Origin: Anoplolepis gracilipes
Taxonomy: Eukaryota; Arthropoda; Insecta; Hymenoptera; Formicidae
Assembly: GCF_047496725.1 (NCBI RefSeq)
Contig: NC_132977.1
Span: forward strand, 7,262,501-7,326,500
Direction: 5' to 3'
DNA length: 64,000 nt
The notes under the pieces are model-generated. The model was not told where the DNA came from, did no database searches, and saw only the letters and a program-made list of their open reading frames with translations. Below are positions 12,360-23,921 of the stretch, in pieces. The stretch's first letter is position 1, and every line of letters starts with the position of its first letter. The position numbers were made by a program, and so were the translations under genes.

Positions 12360-12700
12360 TGCGAAAAATTCGAGAGAAATAACGAGATGGGCGGAGCGGA
12401 GTAGTGGGGTGATTTTAGTAGATTTTGGTTGGTTAACTTTTTTGGTTGGCCAAAGACTTACAATAGCGTTCCGTCTTCCCTCCGTAACATGCTTCAAGGG
12501 TCCAACATAGAGGGTCTCTATGGGGACGCGCCCGGTGTGGACCACCCTTAGCCAAGATTGGAGCGAGACAGCATCACGACGGAAGGACCGTCGTGTGATG
12601 CTGTCAACCCGCCCAATCTATCATACTAAACTCGATTTCTTCTCTCTATACTCAATAGCGAGATTGGCAATACCGCGCCGAAAGAAATGAGACAAACGAA
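12360..12700. promoter_or_regulatory. GC-rich intronic island of labial
   Basis: About 340 bases of GC-richer sequence are embedded in AT-rich intron. The island contains TTGGTTGG and GGTTGGCC motifs, several short inverted repeats, and the hairpin annotated separately. It has no credible reading frame; the short minus-strand open frame 12303-12545 has no domain. It is a candidate enhancer or structured non-coding transcript, inferred from composition and structure only. Confidence 0.4.
12555..12619. other. 65-nt imperfect hairpin (pre-miRNA-sized), strand unknown
   Basis: The outer arms AGATTGG (12555-12561) and CCAATCT (12613-12619) pair perfectly. After a small internal loop, GACAGCATCA pairs with TGATGCTGTC (10 bp). 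A 2-nt bulge is followed by CGACGG pairing with CCGTCG around an AAGGA loop. In total 23 base pairs form. Size and GC content are within the range of an insect microRNA precursor, although the terminal loop is short and I recognise no known mature miRNA. It could instead be a palindromic protein-binding element or the remnant of a tiny MITE. Confidence 0.4.
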
Positions 12701-13975
12701 CGTCCCTTCGTAACAGCAGTAATAATTCCATATCTTCGTCACGGTAAAAATGGAGAATTTCTTTTTCCTTTCAAAGTCCCAGTTTGTCGGCGTGTTGTAA
12801 TGCTTCAACAATAACGTAAAAATAATGCAATAAATGTAATCAATAATATTTGACATCTGCAAGTGTCATCAATAAGAGATAAGAATCTTTTATATTCTAT
12901 AACTCATGTTCATTTATACAACTCGATGTGACGACTATATCGATGACATAATGTTGCAGCAAATGTTATAATGTTTTTTCATAGTAATATAATAATAGTA
13001 AAAAATCGTCAGTTGAGTCAGAAAAATTTATTTAAAAAACAATATCTCTTTTTTTTATTTGCTTAGTATCTACTCTAGTGTATTTTTATTTTCTGATGTA
13101 AAGCAAAGCAAACTACGATAGAATAAAGGTCGACACGAACTCGTCAGACTCTCTTAATTATAATAGTTCTTATATCATCATGCAAATACAGCGCATTATT
13201 TTTCTCGACTTCGGAGCTGATGCATTTACAGCTTCATTTTTATAACGTATTTTACATTGTATATGTTGATTTTACATTGAATATATAAAAAACGTATTGT
13301 GATCATCGATCAAGTCTCATATAAAAATATAAAAATAATTCATATGTTTCTTTTATATAATTGAAATTATTATAGAATTCTTTCAAAATTCTCTTGATAA
13401 TGAATTTTAAAAGTTGAAACAAAAATTAATTCTCAAAAGATTGTAAAATCTAAACTGTAATGAATGATAAGAAACAATATCTTATAAAGTATGTAGAGTA
13501 TTTGTAGATAATGTCGCAACTACTGTACAACACTAGACGAAGAAAGCGCATACGAGATATCTGCTAATAACTATATCACTTCTCGTGTACAAATAGGGCG
13601 GGATTGAATAGAAAAATCCTTTACCGTTTTGCGATTTTTCACAATAATTAATGAGAAATTAATTTTAAAAAAGTCAATCAATTCGTATGAATTAGCAAGC
13701 CGTGAAAAGAGACAGACATGAGGATCCAGTGATAAGCACTGCTTGTACATGTAGTTGTCATTTATATTGTAGAGCTCCTTCCAAAACTTTGTCGTGTATC
13801 TAGGGACCGTGTTATTTTAGTTAGCAGTTATTTTAATTTCTCATAAAATAATTATTAATTAATATATATTGTAATTAATTATTAAAACGATAGAGGACTT
13901 TTTTACTCAATTTACCTCGCTCTCCCTGTACATGAGAGGTAATATGGTTATTACTGAACACCCTGTATATCTCAC

Positions 13976-14062
13976 GTTTGTTTTACTCGTAAATATATAA
14001 TATATTATTATAAATAATATATTATATATTAAAAACTAATAGAAATAAATAATATATTATTA
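13976..14062. repeat. AT-rich TATAAT/ATATTATTA repeats
   Basis: Several overlapping copies of an ATAATATATTATT-type unit form local inverted and direct repeats in the labial intron. Confidence 0.6.
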
Positions 14063-14639
14063 GAAACATGGGCTACTTTCCGTGTCCGGCGTTACCCCGC
14101 TTCCTCGAAGACTATCACCTTTTAGGCTGACTTAAAATATGCATGTCGTTATCGACGCCTTGACCGAATATATGCAGGGGCGGCATCACGACACACTTGA
14201 AACCTATAAAACTCACCGCCAGCTCGTTAACTTACCGTTCTGATCACGCGGTTAGATATACATATAGTCAAGCATATTGTTTATCATTACATACACATTT
14301 TACTACGTAAAATAAGTATTGCAAGAAAAACATTGTGTAACGTATGTTAACTAGAGCAAAAGTTCTGTGGAAAAGAAAAAAAAACACAGATTTTATTTCT
14401 TATATGTATATGACGGATTTTTATAATTATGAGAAAAATTTCTCTACAAGTTTTATTACATAATAACGTCTCTAATCTTGTCTCTAAACGTATGTATTAC
14501 GTAATGTATCCTCTTATCGATTAATAAACAAAAATATTTCGTGACTATGTGCTGGCACGAATGCAGCAATACTATCGGGTACAGATCATCACAGATTAAC
14601 AAACGCAGTGTGCGCTTGTAAAATATAAAAATGTCTGGA

Positions 14640-14950
14640 AAATCTCTCCGATCAAGCTATCCCGCGGGACTTGAACCGCAAAACTGGGCGTCGACGGTCG
14701 TGCACGCCAGCCCTGAACTTGGGAGAGACCGAGACAACGTTATAACGACGGGAATAAAACGCGTGAATAGAAGGGAAAAGTGAAGGAAAGACGGCAGACA
14801 GGAGATACGTCTATAAGGACGGACAAAAAGAGTACGAAACATCGGCTGAAGATAGAGGGACGCATTGGATCGGGAAAGGAGCGAGATAAATGCAAAGAAA
14901 GGCACGTCCGATTGAGAAAGGAGAAAGAGGAAGAAATTCGAGCAAGAGGC

Positions 14951-15006
<56 letters not shown>

Positions 15007-15292
15007 GGAGAAAAAATGTGGCAGGGCACGAGAGACAGACAGAGAGAAGGAGAAAGAGAAAGAAAGAGAGAGAAGGGCAGAGATTGTGGGTAGAGTCGAA
15101 CAACTGGCTGGGCATGTTGCTCGCCGCTCCGCTAGGGTCGCCGGCGGACGCGTGAGTGAGTGGCCCGATATCTCGCGAGGGGATCAGAGGATCGTTCGCG
15201 TGTTTCCACCCGGGCTGCCACCCGCCGAACCCGGCAACCCCGGATCCCGCAACAACCCTGGCAGCAACTGACCCTCCTCTGGCCGGCCGGCC

Positions 15293-15343
<51 letters not shown>

Positions 15344-15560
15344 CCCTCCCTCCCCCTCTTCCTCCTCGTCCTGTCCGTGCCGCTGGCCACCACCGCTCTA
15401 CTCCTGTCCTGTCCGAACGCGGCCCGACTCTGATCCGCTCGGCCGGACTCTGACAACCGCTGCCAACAACGCTGTCCACGTGTCTCGCCTCATGGTGATT
15501 TTCATTTCCGCGTCGTTCTCCGAGCTCGACGGCCGGCCCGATCTTCCTCCTTTACGAGGC
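14640..15560. promoter_or_regulatory. CpG-rich island with polypurine then polypyrimidine tracts
   Basis: This is the most GC-rich part of the labial intron. A purine-rich stretch of about 330 bases (14760-15090, GA repeats with a pure core near 14958-14995) is followed by a CpG-rich centre (15095-15290) and then a CT-rich stretch (15293-15372). The two arms are complementary in type and could pair in single strands. Long open frames on both strands here (for example 14657-15115 minus, 14780-15271 plus, 15156-15683 plus) encode Arg/Glu or Ser/Leu low-complexity and are artefacts of the repeats. Dense GAGAG motifs could support a GAGA-factor bound enhancer, an alternative promoter or a Polycomb response element; I did not find clear PHO (GCCAT) clustering. 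Confidence 0.4.
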
Positions 15561-15889
15561 TCAATTGCCCGGTGCGATATTTACATGTTATTTTTGGTCG
15601 TAAAAGGCACTTGTATGGGAACTTTATTTCACCCGCATAGAATCGTTAACGATTTTCGGTCAAACGTTATGATCTTTACCTGAGATTATCATCGTAATGA
15701 AAAATAAATACAATAACTTCTGATTTTAACCAGAGATTCTCAAGTCTTTTTAAGAAAATTAATTATATAGTTAGGTTTTGCAATTAATTTTCTTATCGCA
15801 CGCACAGAAGTAATTGTAGTATATGACAAGTTTTTATATTTGTGTGTTGAGAGTAAAAGAACTTGGAATAAAAAATTTCACGGAGAGAA

Positions 15890-16330
15890 ACGCGTTTCAC
15901 ACATATCCCGATGAAAAAAGCAATAGCACCTGTGCCAATAATGCTCGGGGCGAGCTGTTGCTCGAAGAAAGCGCGCGAAACTTATCAACGACCCCCGCCA
16001 AGTGTCGTGCTGAGCCTAATTTCAGCGGGAAATGCTTCGGGCATACTCACGAACGCATACACACGAACGCGTTCGCGGGGGAGCCCGGGGGTGTGAATGT
16101 CGAACGTGCTGCACGCAGCCCTTTCGCGTACGCCGTTATGGTACACAACGTAGCCTTTTCGTACTCGACTGTGACTCAGGATATTACCTATCATAATGCT
16201 GAAATCAACGCGGCCGACGGGGCATGACGATGACTGACAAGGGGGTTGCGAATGGAAGGAACTGCCGACGAAATCGTTTTGTCAGTTCTTGCGATAAATC
16301 GGCTAGATGGATATCCCCGTGAAAAAATTT
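15890..16330. promoter_or_regulatory. GC-rich intronic island with CGAACGCGTTCG palindrome
   Basis: This CpG-containing island follows the polypurine block. A perfect 12-bp palindrome lies at 16064-16075. Open frames on both strands (15823-16227 plus, 15985-16194 and 16191-16496 minus) have no family resemblance and no plausible splice context. It is a candidate cis-regulatory element at low confidence. Confidence 0.3.
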
Positions 16331-19300
16331 CGGTTAAATCAGATGGTTTGGAAAATTTCATTTGTGTATTCCTTAAATTTTCGACATAATCGAGGGTTAA
16401 AATGTAATTTCCGTGAGTTTCGATTGCGACAACCGCACGAGTACCTACCTTTCTTTTTCGGAAGAAATTTTGAGGTATCCGAAGAATTTTTTTCATATCA
16501 AAAGAAATATAAATACCAATTGCAAAAATATCAACTTTGATTACGTTCGTAAAACATAATTAAATATAATTCTAATATAATTAAATATAATTTTGAAAAA
16601 AGGCAACGATATATAGCAAGTATGTGATACAACTAAATTTTTAAAAAATCTTAAAACTTTTCAGAATTTTTCCACGCCTACGTCATTTGTAATTAAAATT
16701 ACAAAAATTATATCATTGAAATCAACTTGGATCCTTACGCATACCTGCATTGCAATCACTTGCTGGCAGGCAGCCGGATGTGCTAAATCACGTATCTTGT
16801 AACACTTGCTGATACATGTTGTCGTCATTCTATGCTGACTATTAAGTTACTTCACACTATCTCAATAGTGATTTTATCAAAGTCAGTCTACAAAGTCAGC
16901 ATGTCGATATGACATGCAACAGAGAATATACATATATTTAAAAGTATTTGATAGTTTTAATATATATATTTAGCTAAAAATGTTTAAAAATATTATTTAT
17001 TTATGAATTCTCAATATGTACGATAAATAAAAAATATTTAAATTATGTACAACAATAAATAGAATCGATAATAGAATATTAAGAGAAATATGAAAATTAA
17101 ATATCTCACAAAAGTAAAATGCAAGTATTACTTGTAAATCGAGTATAAAATTGCAAGTTTGTTGATATTAAGTTAACAACGCGTACGTAATACTTAGCAG
17201 CATACAAATGCATAAACTCGTGTTAGGGTGTACGATGCTTAAGCATGGCTTGGCTTCTAACCGCGTGTGCATGCTAATCTACCTTCGTTCAAAGCTGCCG
17301 CGTCGATGAAATCTCACCTGGCTTAATATTATTACATACTTATCAAGGCAACTGTGAGAGAAAAAAAAAGATATGTGCTAAGAAATATATCGCATCAAAA
17401 AAAGTCATACAAGAAAGAGAGAAAACAATTGCTCTCATATATTTAGAAATTCGAATACTTTTGCTCTTGCACGTCATGGGCGATTATCGAACTGCGAAAG
17501 CCTGTCAAGAAAGGAAAAGGGAGACCATAAGATTAGAAAGATTACAGAACCTGAAGACGCATTTCTATCAATAATGTTTTAAAGAAAGAACGTATTTTTT
17601 CTTATATTTTCTCTTTCATTGATTCGTTAATATTCACGTGTATTAATTATGTGTCGTTTTCTCTTTTTAAGGAGTTACTATATATTTTACTTTATAGATT
17701 TCTGGTATATATGTAAATAGAGATTTTTTATTATTTACAATAAAGTAACAGCTACTTGCGGGAAGTCAATCTCTTGATCATACAGGATCATCTGCTCTTA
17801 TGCGTACTCTTATGCGTCAACGGTAGTCTCCCCTCCCTCTTCAAGGAACATTACGCAATTCAAATATTATTCAAAGGCTAAAAGCCGTGGGGACGTTCTA
17901 CAGATGACGTAAGGAAAGGTGATGGTAAACACACGCAGAAGAATACAAGATGCTTGTGTATTATGTTACAAAGAGGATAGAAATATACGGGCGCATTCTC
18001 TGATGCCTTTCCTAATTCATAGAATTTTCTAGGCTCTGGACGATATGTGTGCGTATTTGAAATAAAAATACCTGATTGCAAAATACCTGTAAAATCGTTT
18101 TTAGTTCGTAAAATTTTTTTTTATTGATAAAAACGCCATGTACCAAAATGTACTTAGGATCCAGCTGTATTTGATTTGTATCTAATGTCTGGATTATACG
18201 CATCAACGCCAGTTATCTAAGTTCCTAAATAAATAAATAATATTGATAATTCAAAGGTCTATAATTAAAAATAGAGATAGCGATATTTTATTGAAAAAAT
18301 AATCTGATAGCTGTCGTGATATGCCGTTATAACTTTCTCTTTCATCACGCTGTCTGTTATCTATGGCAGTTTTTCAAGTTCTATGATAAATTGCGATATT
18401 AATAATCTTTGCGTAATGTCTTCCTCTTTCTCTTTCTCTTTCTTGAAAAATCTACGTAACAGCCCGCATCGAGACTGCGCGATTAAATTCTCCTCGCGTG
18501 ATTACAGAGGATTCGGTAGTGACAATATAATCACAGTGGCGTAAAAGGTGACCCTAAGGGTGCACCCACATGTCTTACGGAAGATAATTAGAGGTATCAA
18601 TGCGTTTTCCCCTCGACGTTATTAAGGACTTCCCTGCTCCTGTTGCATACCAACCCTTTTCACTTCCCATTTTGTCGATATCACGAATTTAATCCGAAAC
18701 AAATGTTTCCTGCATCGGCAATTGTACGTAACTATTAATTTCTGCATACAGTACAGCGTTAAACTTAAGGCATTACAGAGGCCACTGACTTAAGGATATT
18801 CGATGCGTGCTCACGATATAATTTCTACCTCACGAATGCATGAACGTAACTTAGTGTCGATAATTGTGATAACAGAGGAAAAGAAAGAGAAAAAAAGAAA
18901 AGGAGAGAGATTTAATTTATTTGTAAATTCGCAATGCAAGTTTTTTTTTTAATTAGCGAATGCTTACAATGGCATTAACAATGCCATTACAATTTTTCGG
19001 AATTTATTATAATCCTTCTTCTACATTTCACTAATACAATGCCTTCGTTGTTGCTAAAGAAGATTAGTATAGAAAATCAACGGTACCGTAGCCGGTTCTC
19101 CCGTAAAGTGCTAAATTGATGAATGAGTCGCGGAAACGAGAAACATTTCATTGTATCTGGCACTGGCACACCTAATAGAACTTGTCCAAGTTTATTATTC
19201 GGCCTGGAAAAGCGTAAGCTTAATGGCCGCAAACTAAATTCAGGGACCTCGGCATAAGTGACTGATCTCTTCGGTTATATTAGGAGATTCGCAAAAGTCA

Positions 19301-20388
19301 TCTTACGCAAATATAAAAATATTTTGTGTTATATATCATATATATATATATATAAACTTATTTTTACAGCTAGATGTAGAAGATGTGAGAATATTATAAT
19401 TTCTTTAAAGAGGATGAAAAAAAAAATGAAAATGAATTATAAAAATGTTGAAGGGAGAAGCTAAAGATGTCGAAGGAAAATGTACATAATGGGGAAGATG
19501 TGACTTTAAGGCGGTGGCTTGACAGTTTCGTCCATCCCCTGCCATTAAGTAAATTGACTGCTACATACCGTAGTCTAAATAACAATCTAATTTTCATAAT
19601 GTATCCTCGTCCTTCTGTCTAATGCGCGTCACTTTTGTCCTCAATATTTTAATTGCATTATCTATTTCACGAGCCAAAAATTTATCTGCGTCATAAAACA
19701 GTCAGATTGAATATTAAAAATCATACTATATGTAAAACATCGATAAAGCGAAAAAGTCAAAAATTCACGTAATTACGTAGTAACTGCGAATGTTTGCTCT
19801 ACAGCTGATGCAATTTGATCCAGATTTAGGGGATCAACCCTATCGTTCCTTCGGCTTTGCACAGGTCATCTCCCTAAAACTGCTCCCTGAGTAGTGACCA
19901 GCTGTTATGGCCGGCAAACGACTGTCACTTAAAGGATTTGACTTGATCTTTATTCGACACATATTGCGTCCACGTCTGTTGGGCGTTCTATCAATACTTA
20001 CAATTAGAAGATTACATCCAAATTGCAAACACACAGCAGAAACGTCCACGTTTAATGAGAATACTTTTGTTACTTATCTCCCAAGAATCTAGCCGGCAAA
20101 ATCCTTTTACAAATATTTTGACAACTAAATTCTAAATTTTAATCACATTGCAATAAAATACAGTTGGATTTAAACAGAAATTAAGATTTTATCTATTGAT
20201 CTTTTTAAAGTTTTTCTTGTGAAAAGGATTATTTTTTAATTTTCAGTCACTCAAAATTCGTTAAAAAATGATTATATTATAAATTAATCAAAAAAGTGCA
20301 ACAATATTCAATCAACTAATTCAATAATGTCTGTATTATTACTGCGCCCTATATTTATTATAACAAAAATAATAAATATTTGTTTCAG

Positions 20389-20873
20389 CGACGAAAGCGA
20401 ACCCGAATACAGCCGAATACGGTGGCGGTACAGTTGCGGGGCCAAGCTCCTCGGTGTATGGAAGTACTGCCAGTGGAACAGTGAGTTGCATCGCCGGTTC
20501 GTTGGCCGGTATCGCCGGTAGCTTCAACAATACCGGGCGTACAAACTTCACGAATAAACAGCTGACCGAACTGGAGAAGGAGTTTCATTTCAACAAGTAC
20601 CTGACGCGAGCAAGACGTATCGAGATCGCTTCCGCGCTGCAGCTTAACGAGACGCAGGTGAAGATCTGGTTCCAGAACAGACGTATGAAGCAAAAGAAGC
20701 GTATGAAGGAGGGCCTGATACCGGCAGATAGCACGAACGTGACGGCCTTGAGCGGTGCCAGGAGCAGCAGCAATTCACCGACGGGCTCGTCCAGTCATGA
20801 GATTGGCGGCCTCGGTTTATCGAGTTTTACCAGCGACAACAGTAGGGAATCACCTCCATCTTCCAAGGATTGA
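20389..20873 (+). CDS. lab: Labial homeotic protein, coding exon 2 (homeobox exon)
   Basis: The exon opens after TTTCAG (ending 20388). The single base carried from exon 1 completes a GCG alanine codon (residue 313), and the frame runs to TGA at 20871-20873, giving 473 residues in total. The homeodomain occupies residues 359-418, beginning NNTGRTNFTNKQLTELEKEF, and includes the recognition-helix segment KIWFQNRRMKQKKR with the invariant W48, F49, N51 and R53. The sequence matches the Labial class almost residue for residue; Drosophila Lab has NNSG at the start and NT where this has SA before LQLNE. The C-terminal tail after EGLIPAD is about 50 residues of Ser/Gly/Thr-rich low complexity, as in other insects. 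The protein is shorter than Drosophila Lab (about 630 residues), mainly through shorter low-complexity segments. It binds DNA with Exd/Hth in the nucleus. Confidence 0.97.
20526..20705 (+). other. lab: Homeobox (Labial-class homeodomain)
   Basis: These 180 bases encode the 60-residue homeodomain: N-terminal arm with R5 (GRTNF), helix 1 (QLTELEKEFHFNKY), helix 2 (TRARRIEIASAL) and recognition helix (ETQVKIWFQNRRMKQ). No frameshift or substitution of an invariant residue is seen. Confidence 0.97.
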
Positions 20874-21750
20874 CGCGATTTTTGCTGCAGTAATGAACGG
20901 CACTATAGTCTATGATTCGACATCTGATCGTAAAGCTCTGGTCCGGCCATAATGGAGAGGCCAGAAGTTTAATGAGACTCGTGACAATTTACTGCAGCCA
21001 CGCGCTAAACCACTTTCTAATTTATTCTTTCAGGCTGCATCGTGAGTAATAAACCGCGAACTTATAAGACGAGTCATTTCGTATCTTGAAAGTAGAGGTA
21101 TGTGATATATGTGTATACACGAGGGACGTCTCTATCTTCCCGTTTCTAAATATATAGAATGTGACATTGGTTTCTTTAATTCCATCATATTTGTGATGAT
21201 CCAGATGTCAGAACTGACGTGTAGCTTCGAAAGAGTTCAATACGATATAAATTGCATTCTGGAACATGTTTTCTTTGTCTTGAATTTCCTCTTTCAATCA
21301 GCGTATTAAACTTTATGTTGTATATTAATTTTCCATATTATTTATGTCGTATATTTAATTTAGTTTTCAATGCGTCTTGTCAAATTTTATGTTATAAGTT
21401 CGAAAATTCCAATGTTACTATGTACCTCAGTTCATATTCACAGAGCGATATTTATAGTTGTAAATTTTAACTGCTGCTGTGTGATCGAACATCATTTATA
21501 TTTCTAGTTAATTTCTAGTTTTTTAATTTTCTAAAAAATTGCAAAATATATACTACTCATCCGATTCTTCCGACATTTACTATTATTAATAAAAATATAG
21601 TGATTATATTCCTTCTGCTTTCAAATGTCAACGTACTTAATGTATAATTTTCTCTATCATCTTCTCGACCGTACTAAATTTTATTTAAATGTACAGTTGT
21701 AAATGAATTTTTCTAATTCAAGTGTACGAAATGAATAAAGTAATATCAAT
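20874..21750 (+). other. lab: labial 3' UTR with candidate polyadenylation signals
   Basis: After the labial stop codon the sequence becomes progressively AT-rich. AATAAA hexamers occur at 21048-21053 and 21734-21739, with another near 21587. Which is used cannot be decided from sequence; the UTR end is therefore approximate. Confidence 0.4.
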
Positions 21751-23100
21751 TACGTCACGTTTCCACATCAAGGATAAGATGATAATGATTAAATTCTATC
21801 ATCCGATTACATTTCTTAACCCTTCCAGTACCTTGTAATTAATAAATTTTCATAATAATGATTTCTTTTAAAAGACCATCTTGTATTTTTTCTTTCTATA
21901 TTTCACATCATCAGTAATGCAATATTTAAAACTATATATATACTATTAATAATAAAAACAATTTATGGCACACTATATATATACCTATTAAATAATGAAA
22001 TTATGGATTAAAATTAACAAAATAGATATTTCTCTCACGGATCTTCTTCATTTTCAAAACTAAACTAAGGATTAAAAATAACGTAAAATATTTCAAGGCC
22101 TCTATATTTAATATGATACTGGAAGAGTTAATTTTATCTTACTGTGAAATGTTTATTAAAGTGTAGAATTAAACATTATGAAACAATCCTTAAATGTTAA
22201 AATGTTAAAATATCGCTGTCGGAAAAGTATAACAAAGAATATATTGCGCCAACTTGATTCGTAACTGAAAAGAAGAATTTATATAACAAAATAATTTATA
22301 ATTATTATTCTATTGATTATTCGCAGATAGGAAATTTCAGTCAATTCTAAAGCGCCAAGTTAGGCCAATGTCTATATAACATTTATCTTGGTGAGCGATA
22401 ACGCAATAGAGGATAGAATAAATTTGATAATTACAAAATCTCTCGCGAGTAATCGTCTAATCAGAGATAATCTAATGACTGTAGCTCTTCTCTCTTCTCT
22501 CTTTCAATCCAATTTCCGCCCAAGACTTGTGTGCATGTATTTATATGTAAATAATATTCTACACAAAAACTATGGGCCAATAAAATTAATCGATAAACCC
22601 TCGCATAAACTAAAGTTCCAAAACGGAATATTAATAAGTCCTCATTATCTCTCAACAAGAATTTAAAGGCAACATGATTGCGAAATCAAACTATCATGCG
22701 GGCTGAAATCTCGCATCTTATTCAAATTAATTCGCACATTTAAAATCATACAAATTAGCATAATCGTACATATTTATGTGAATTACATAAATGGTGGTCC
22801 ATTTGCTCTGTACCTAAAAACATTCCTACTATATTAAAGTGTCATTAGCCTATAATACCATGTAGATCTCTGTAGAAAGAATAAAATATTATTGTATTAA
22901 TTGTGGCGCTCTTCATTTATGCTCTTTATTTATTATTCCCCCAGATCAAGAAACTTATGTGTCAAAATAATTTTTTCATTTACTCTAATACTTTGTAAAA
23001 AAAAATATGTATATTATTTTTTATTTTATTATGTATTATATATTATTGTCTGCAAACTCAGCAATAAAGATTACGTGTTATTTTCTATATTATCTTTATG

Positions 23101-23139
<39 letters not shown>

Positions 23140-23669
23140 GTATATAAAAACTTTTATATAAATAATATACATATATGCATGCATGCACGCACGCACGCAC
23201 GCACGCACGCACAGCACGTATGCAGCTACATATCGACTGTTGCACGATACTAAAATTGGCAGTTATACTTTAGATGGCGCTTACTTACAATAGAGGAAAA
23301 GTCAGTAGAGTCACTCGATGAGTAAAGCATATCTTCGACAGGTTTACTTTGCAATTACGTTATAATAATACCTGTAATATAATGAAAATTGTCAAATAAC
23401 ATTTTTCTGTATAACAGCGATATTATTAAATATAGTAAAAGATTGACTGCACAAGACTAAATATAATGTGTTCAGCAAAACGCTATTACTTTCGGCTCTG
23501 ATTCGTAGATCTAAAAGTAATGTACCAATCAGAGACAGTCGTTCAATGGCTACGTTATATGTGTATAGACTCTAGTTTGCTCCGATTGAAAAAATTGAAA
23601 CGTATGCTACTAAACATAGTTGCAGACTATTGTACCAAGTAATGTGTGATAGATGAAAAATCTACAACA
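21751..23669. other. AT-rich spacer between labial and the small coiled-coil gene
   Basis: No exon is supported here. Open frames at 22388-22666 and 22901-23161 are AT-rich with no domain. The last 400 bases (about 23220-23669) presumably hold the promoter and 5' UTR of the downstream gene. Confidence 0.6.
23105..23212. repeat. Compound microsatellite (TA)n then (GCAT/GCAC)n
   Basis: A TA run at 23105-23135 is followed, after about 40 AT-rich bases, by a tetranucleotide run of GCAT then ACGC units at 23176-23212. The second part is strictly alternating purine-pyrimidine and so could adopt Z-DNA. It lies about 460 bp upstream of the next gene's ATG. Confidence 0.9.
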
Positions 23670-23792
23670 ATGAATAAGGAAAAAGGAATCTCTCTAAATG
23701 ATATGGTGCAGTATCGTGACCGATTGCTGAATCAAAAACAATTTTTGACTGACGTACTATCTCAGATTGACAAACAAATACTCGCCTTACAG
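23670..23792 (+). CDS. Small coiled-coil protein, coding exon 1
   Basis: ATG at 23670 begins 41 codons (MNKEKGISLNDMVQYRDRLL and on) ending at a CAG|GTATCT donor in phase 0. The exon is heptad-like (L, I, V, F and M spaced through an amphipathic helix) and predicts a coiled coil that continues into exon 2. Together with exon 2 it gives a 114-residue protein. The layout of a short coiled coil, a polar linker and an acidic tail resembles SNAPC5 (the small subunit of the snRNA-activating complex) in size and organisation, and more weakly MEAF6-type helices. I do not recognise it securely, so no symbol is given. The small size, clean splice sites and downstream polyadenylation signal support a real gene. 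Confidence 0.7.
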
Positions 23793-23921
23793 GTATCTAT
23801 CTATCTGTCTGTATAGAAAAATTTAGATATTTAAATATATAATTAAAATCAAAAACGTTTTTTAATCTGTATTCTTGGTATATAAGAAGAAAATACAAAC
23901 ATTTCAAAAATAATTTTATAG

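Larger units (their letters stand above)
8068..20388 (+). other. lab: Large labial intron (about 12.3 kb)
   Basis: The intron is bounded by GTAAGT at 8068 and TTTCAG ending at 20388. It separates hexapeptide and homeobox exons, and phase 1 joining restores the reading frame. It is mostly AT-rich, with two MITE-like elements, a GA microsatellite, and GC-richer islands at about 9060-9310, 11540-11800, 12360-12700, 14060-14250, 14640-15560, 15890-16330, 17220-17310, 18430-18680 and 19780-20000. Drosophila lab also has a large intron in this position. These islands are the natural places to look for enhancers or non-coding RNAs; I see no convincing extra coding exon. Confidence 0.9.

Noticed and set aside
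13955..13966. ACACCCTGTA, similar to the MITE right terminus
   Set aside because: I found no inverted partner within several hundred bases; at most a solo remnant.
14660..14745. GGGACTTGAACCGC resembling a minus-strand tRNA T-arm
   Set aside because: No matching acceptor stem or D-arm is found on the minus strand upstream.
14657..15479. Long overlapping open frames on both strands (150-175 codons)
   Set aside because: Translations are Arg/Glu or Ser/Leu low complexity created by GA/CT repeats; no domains, and all frames open together.
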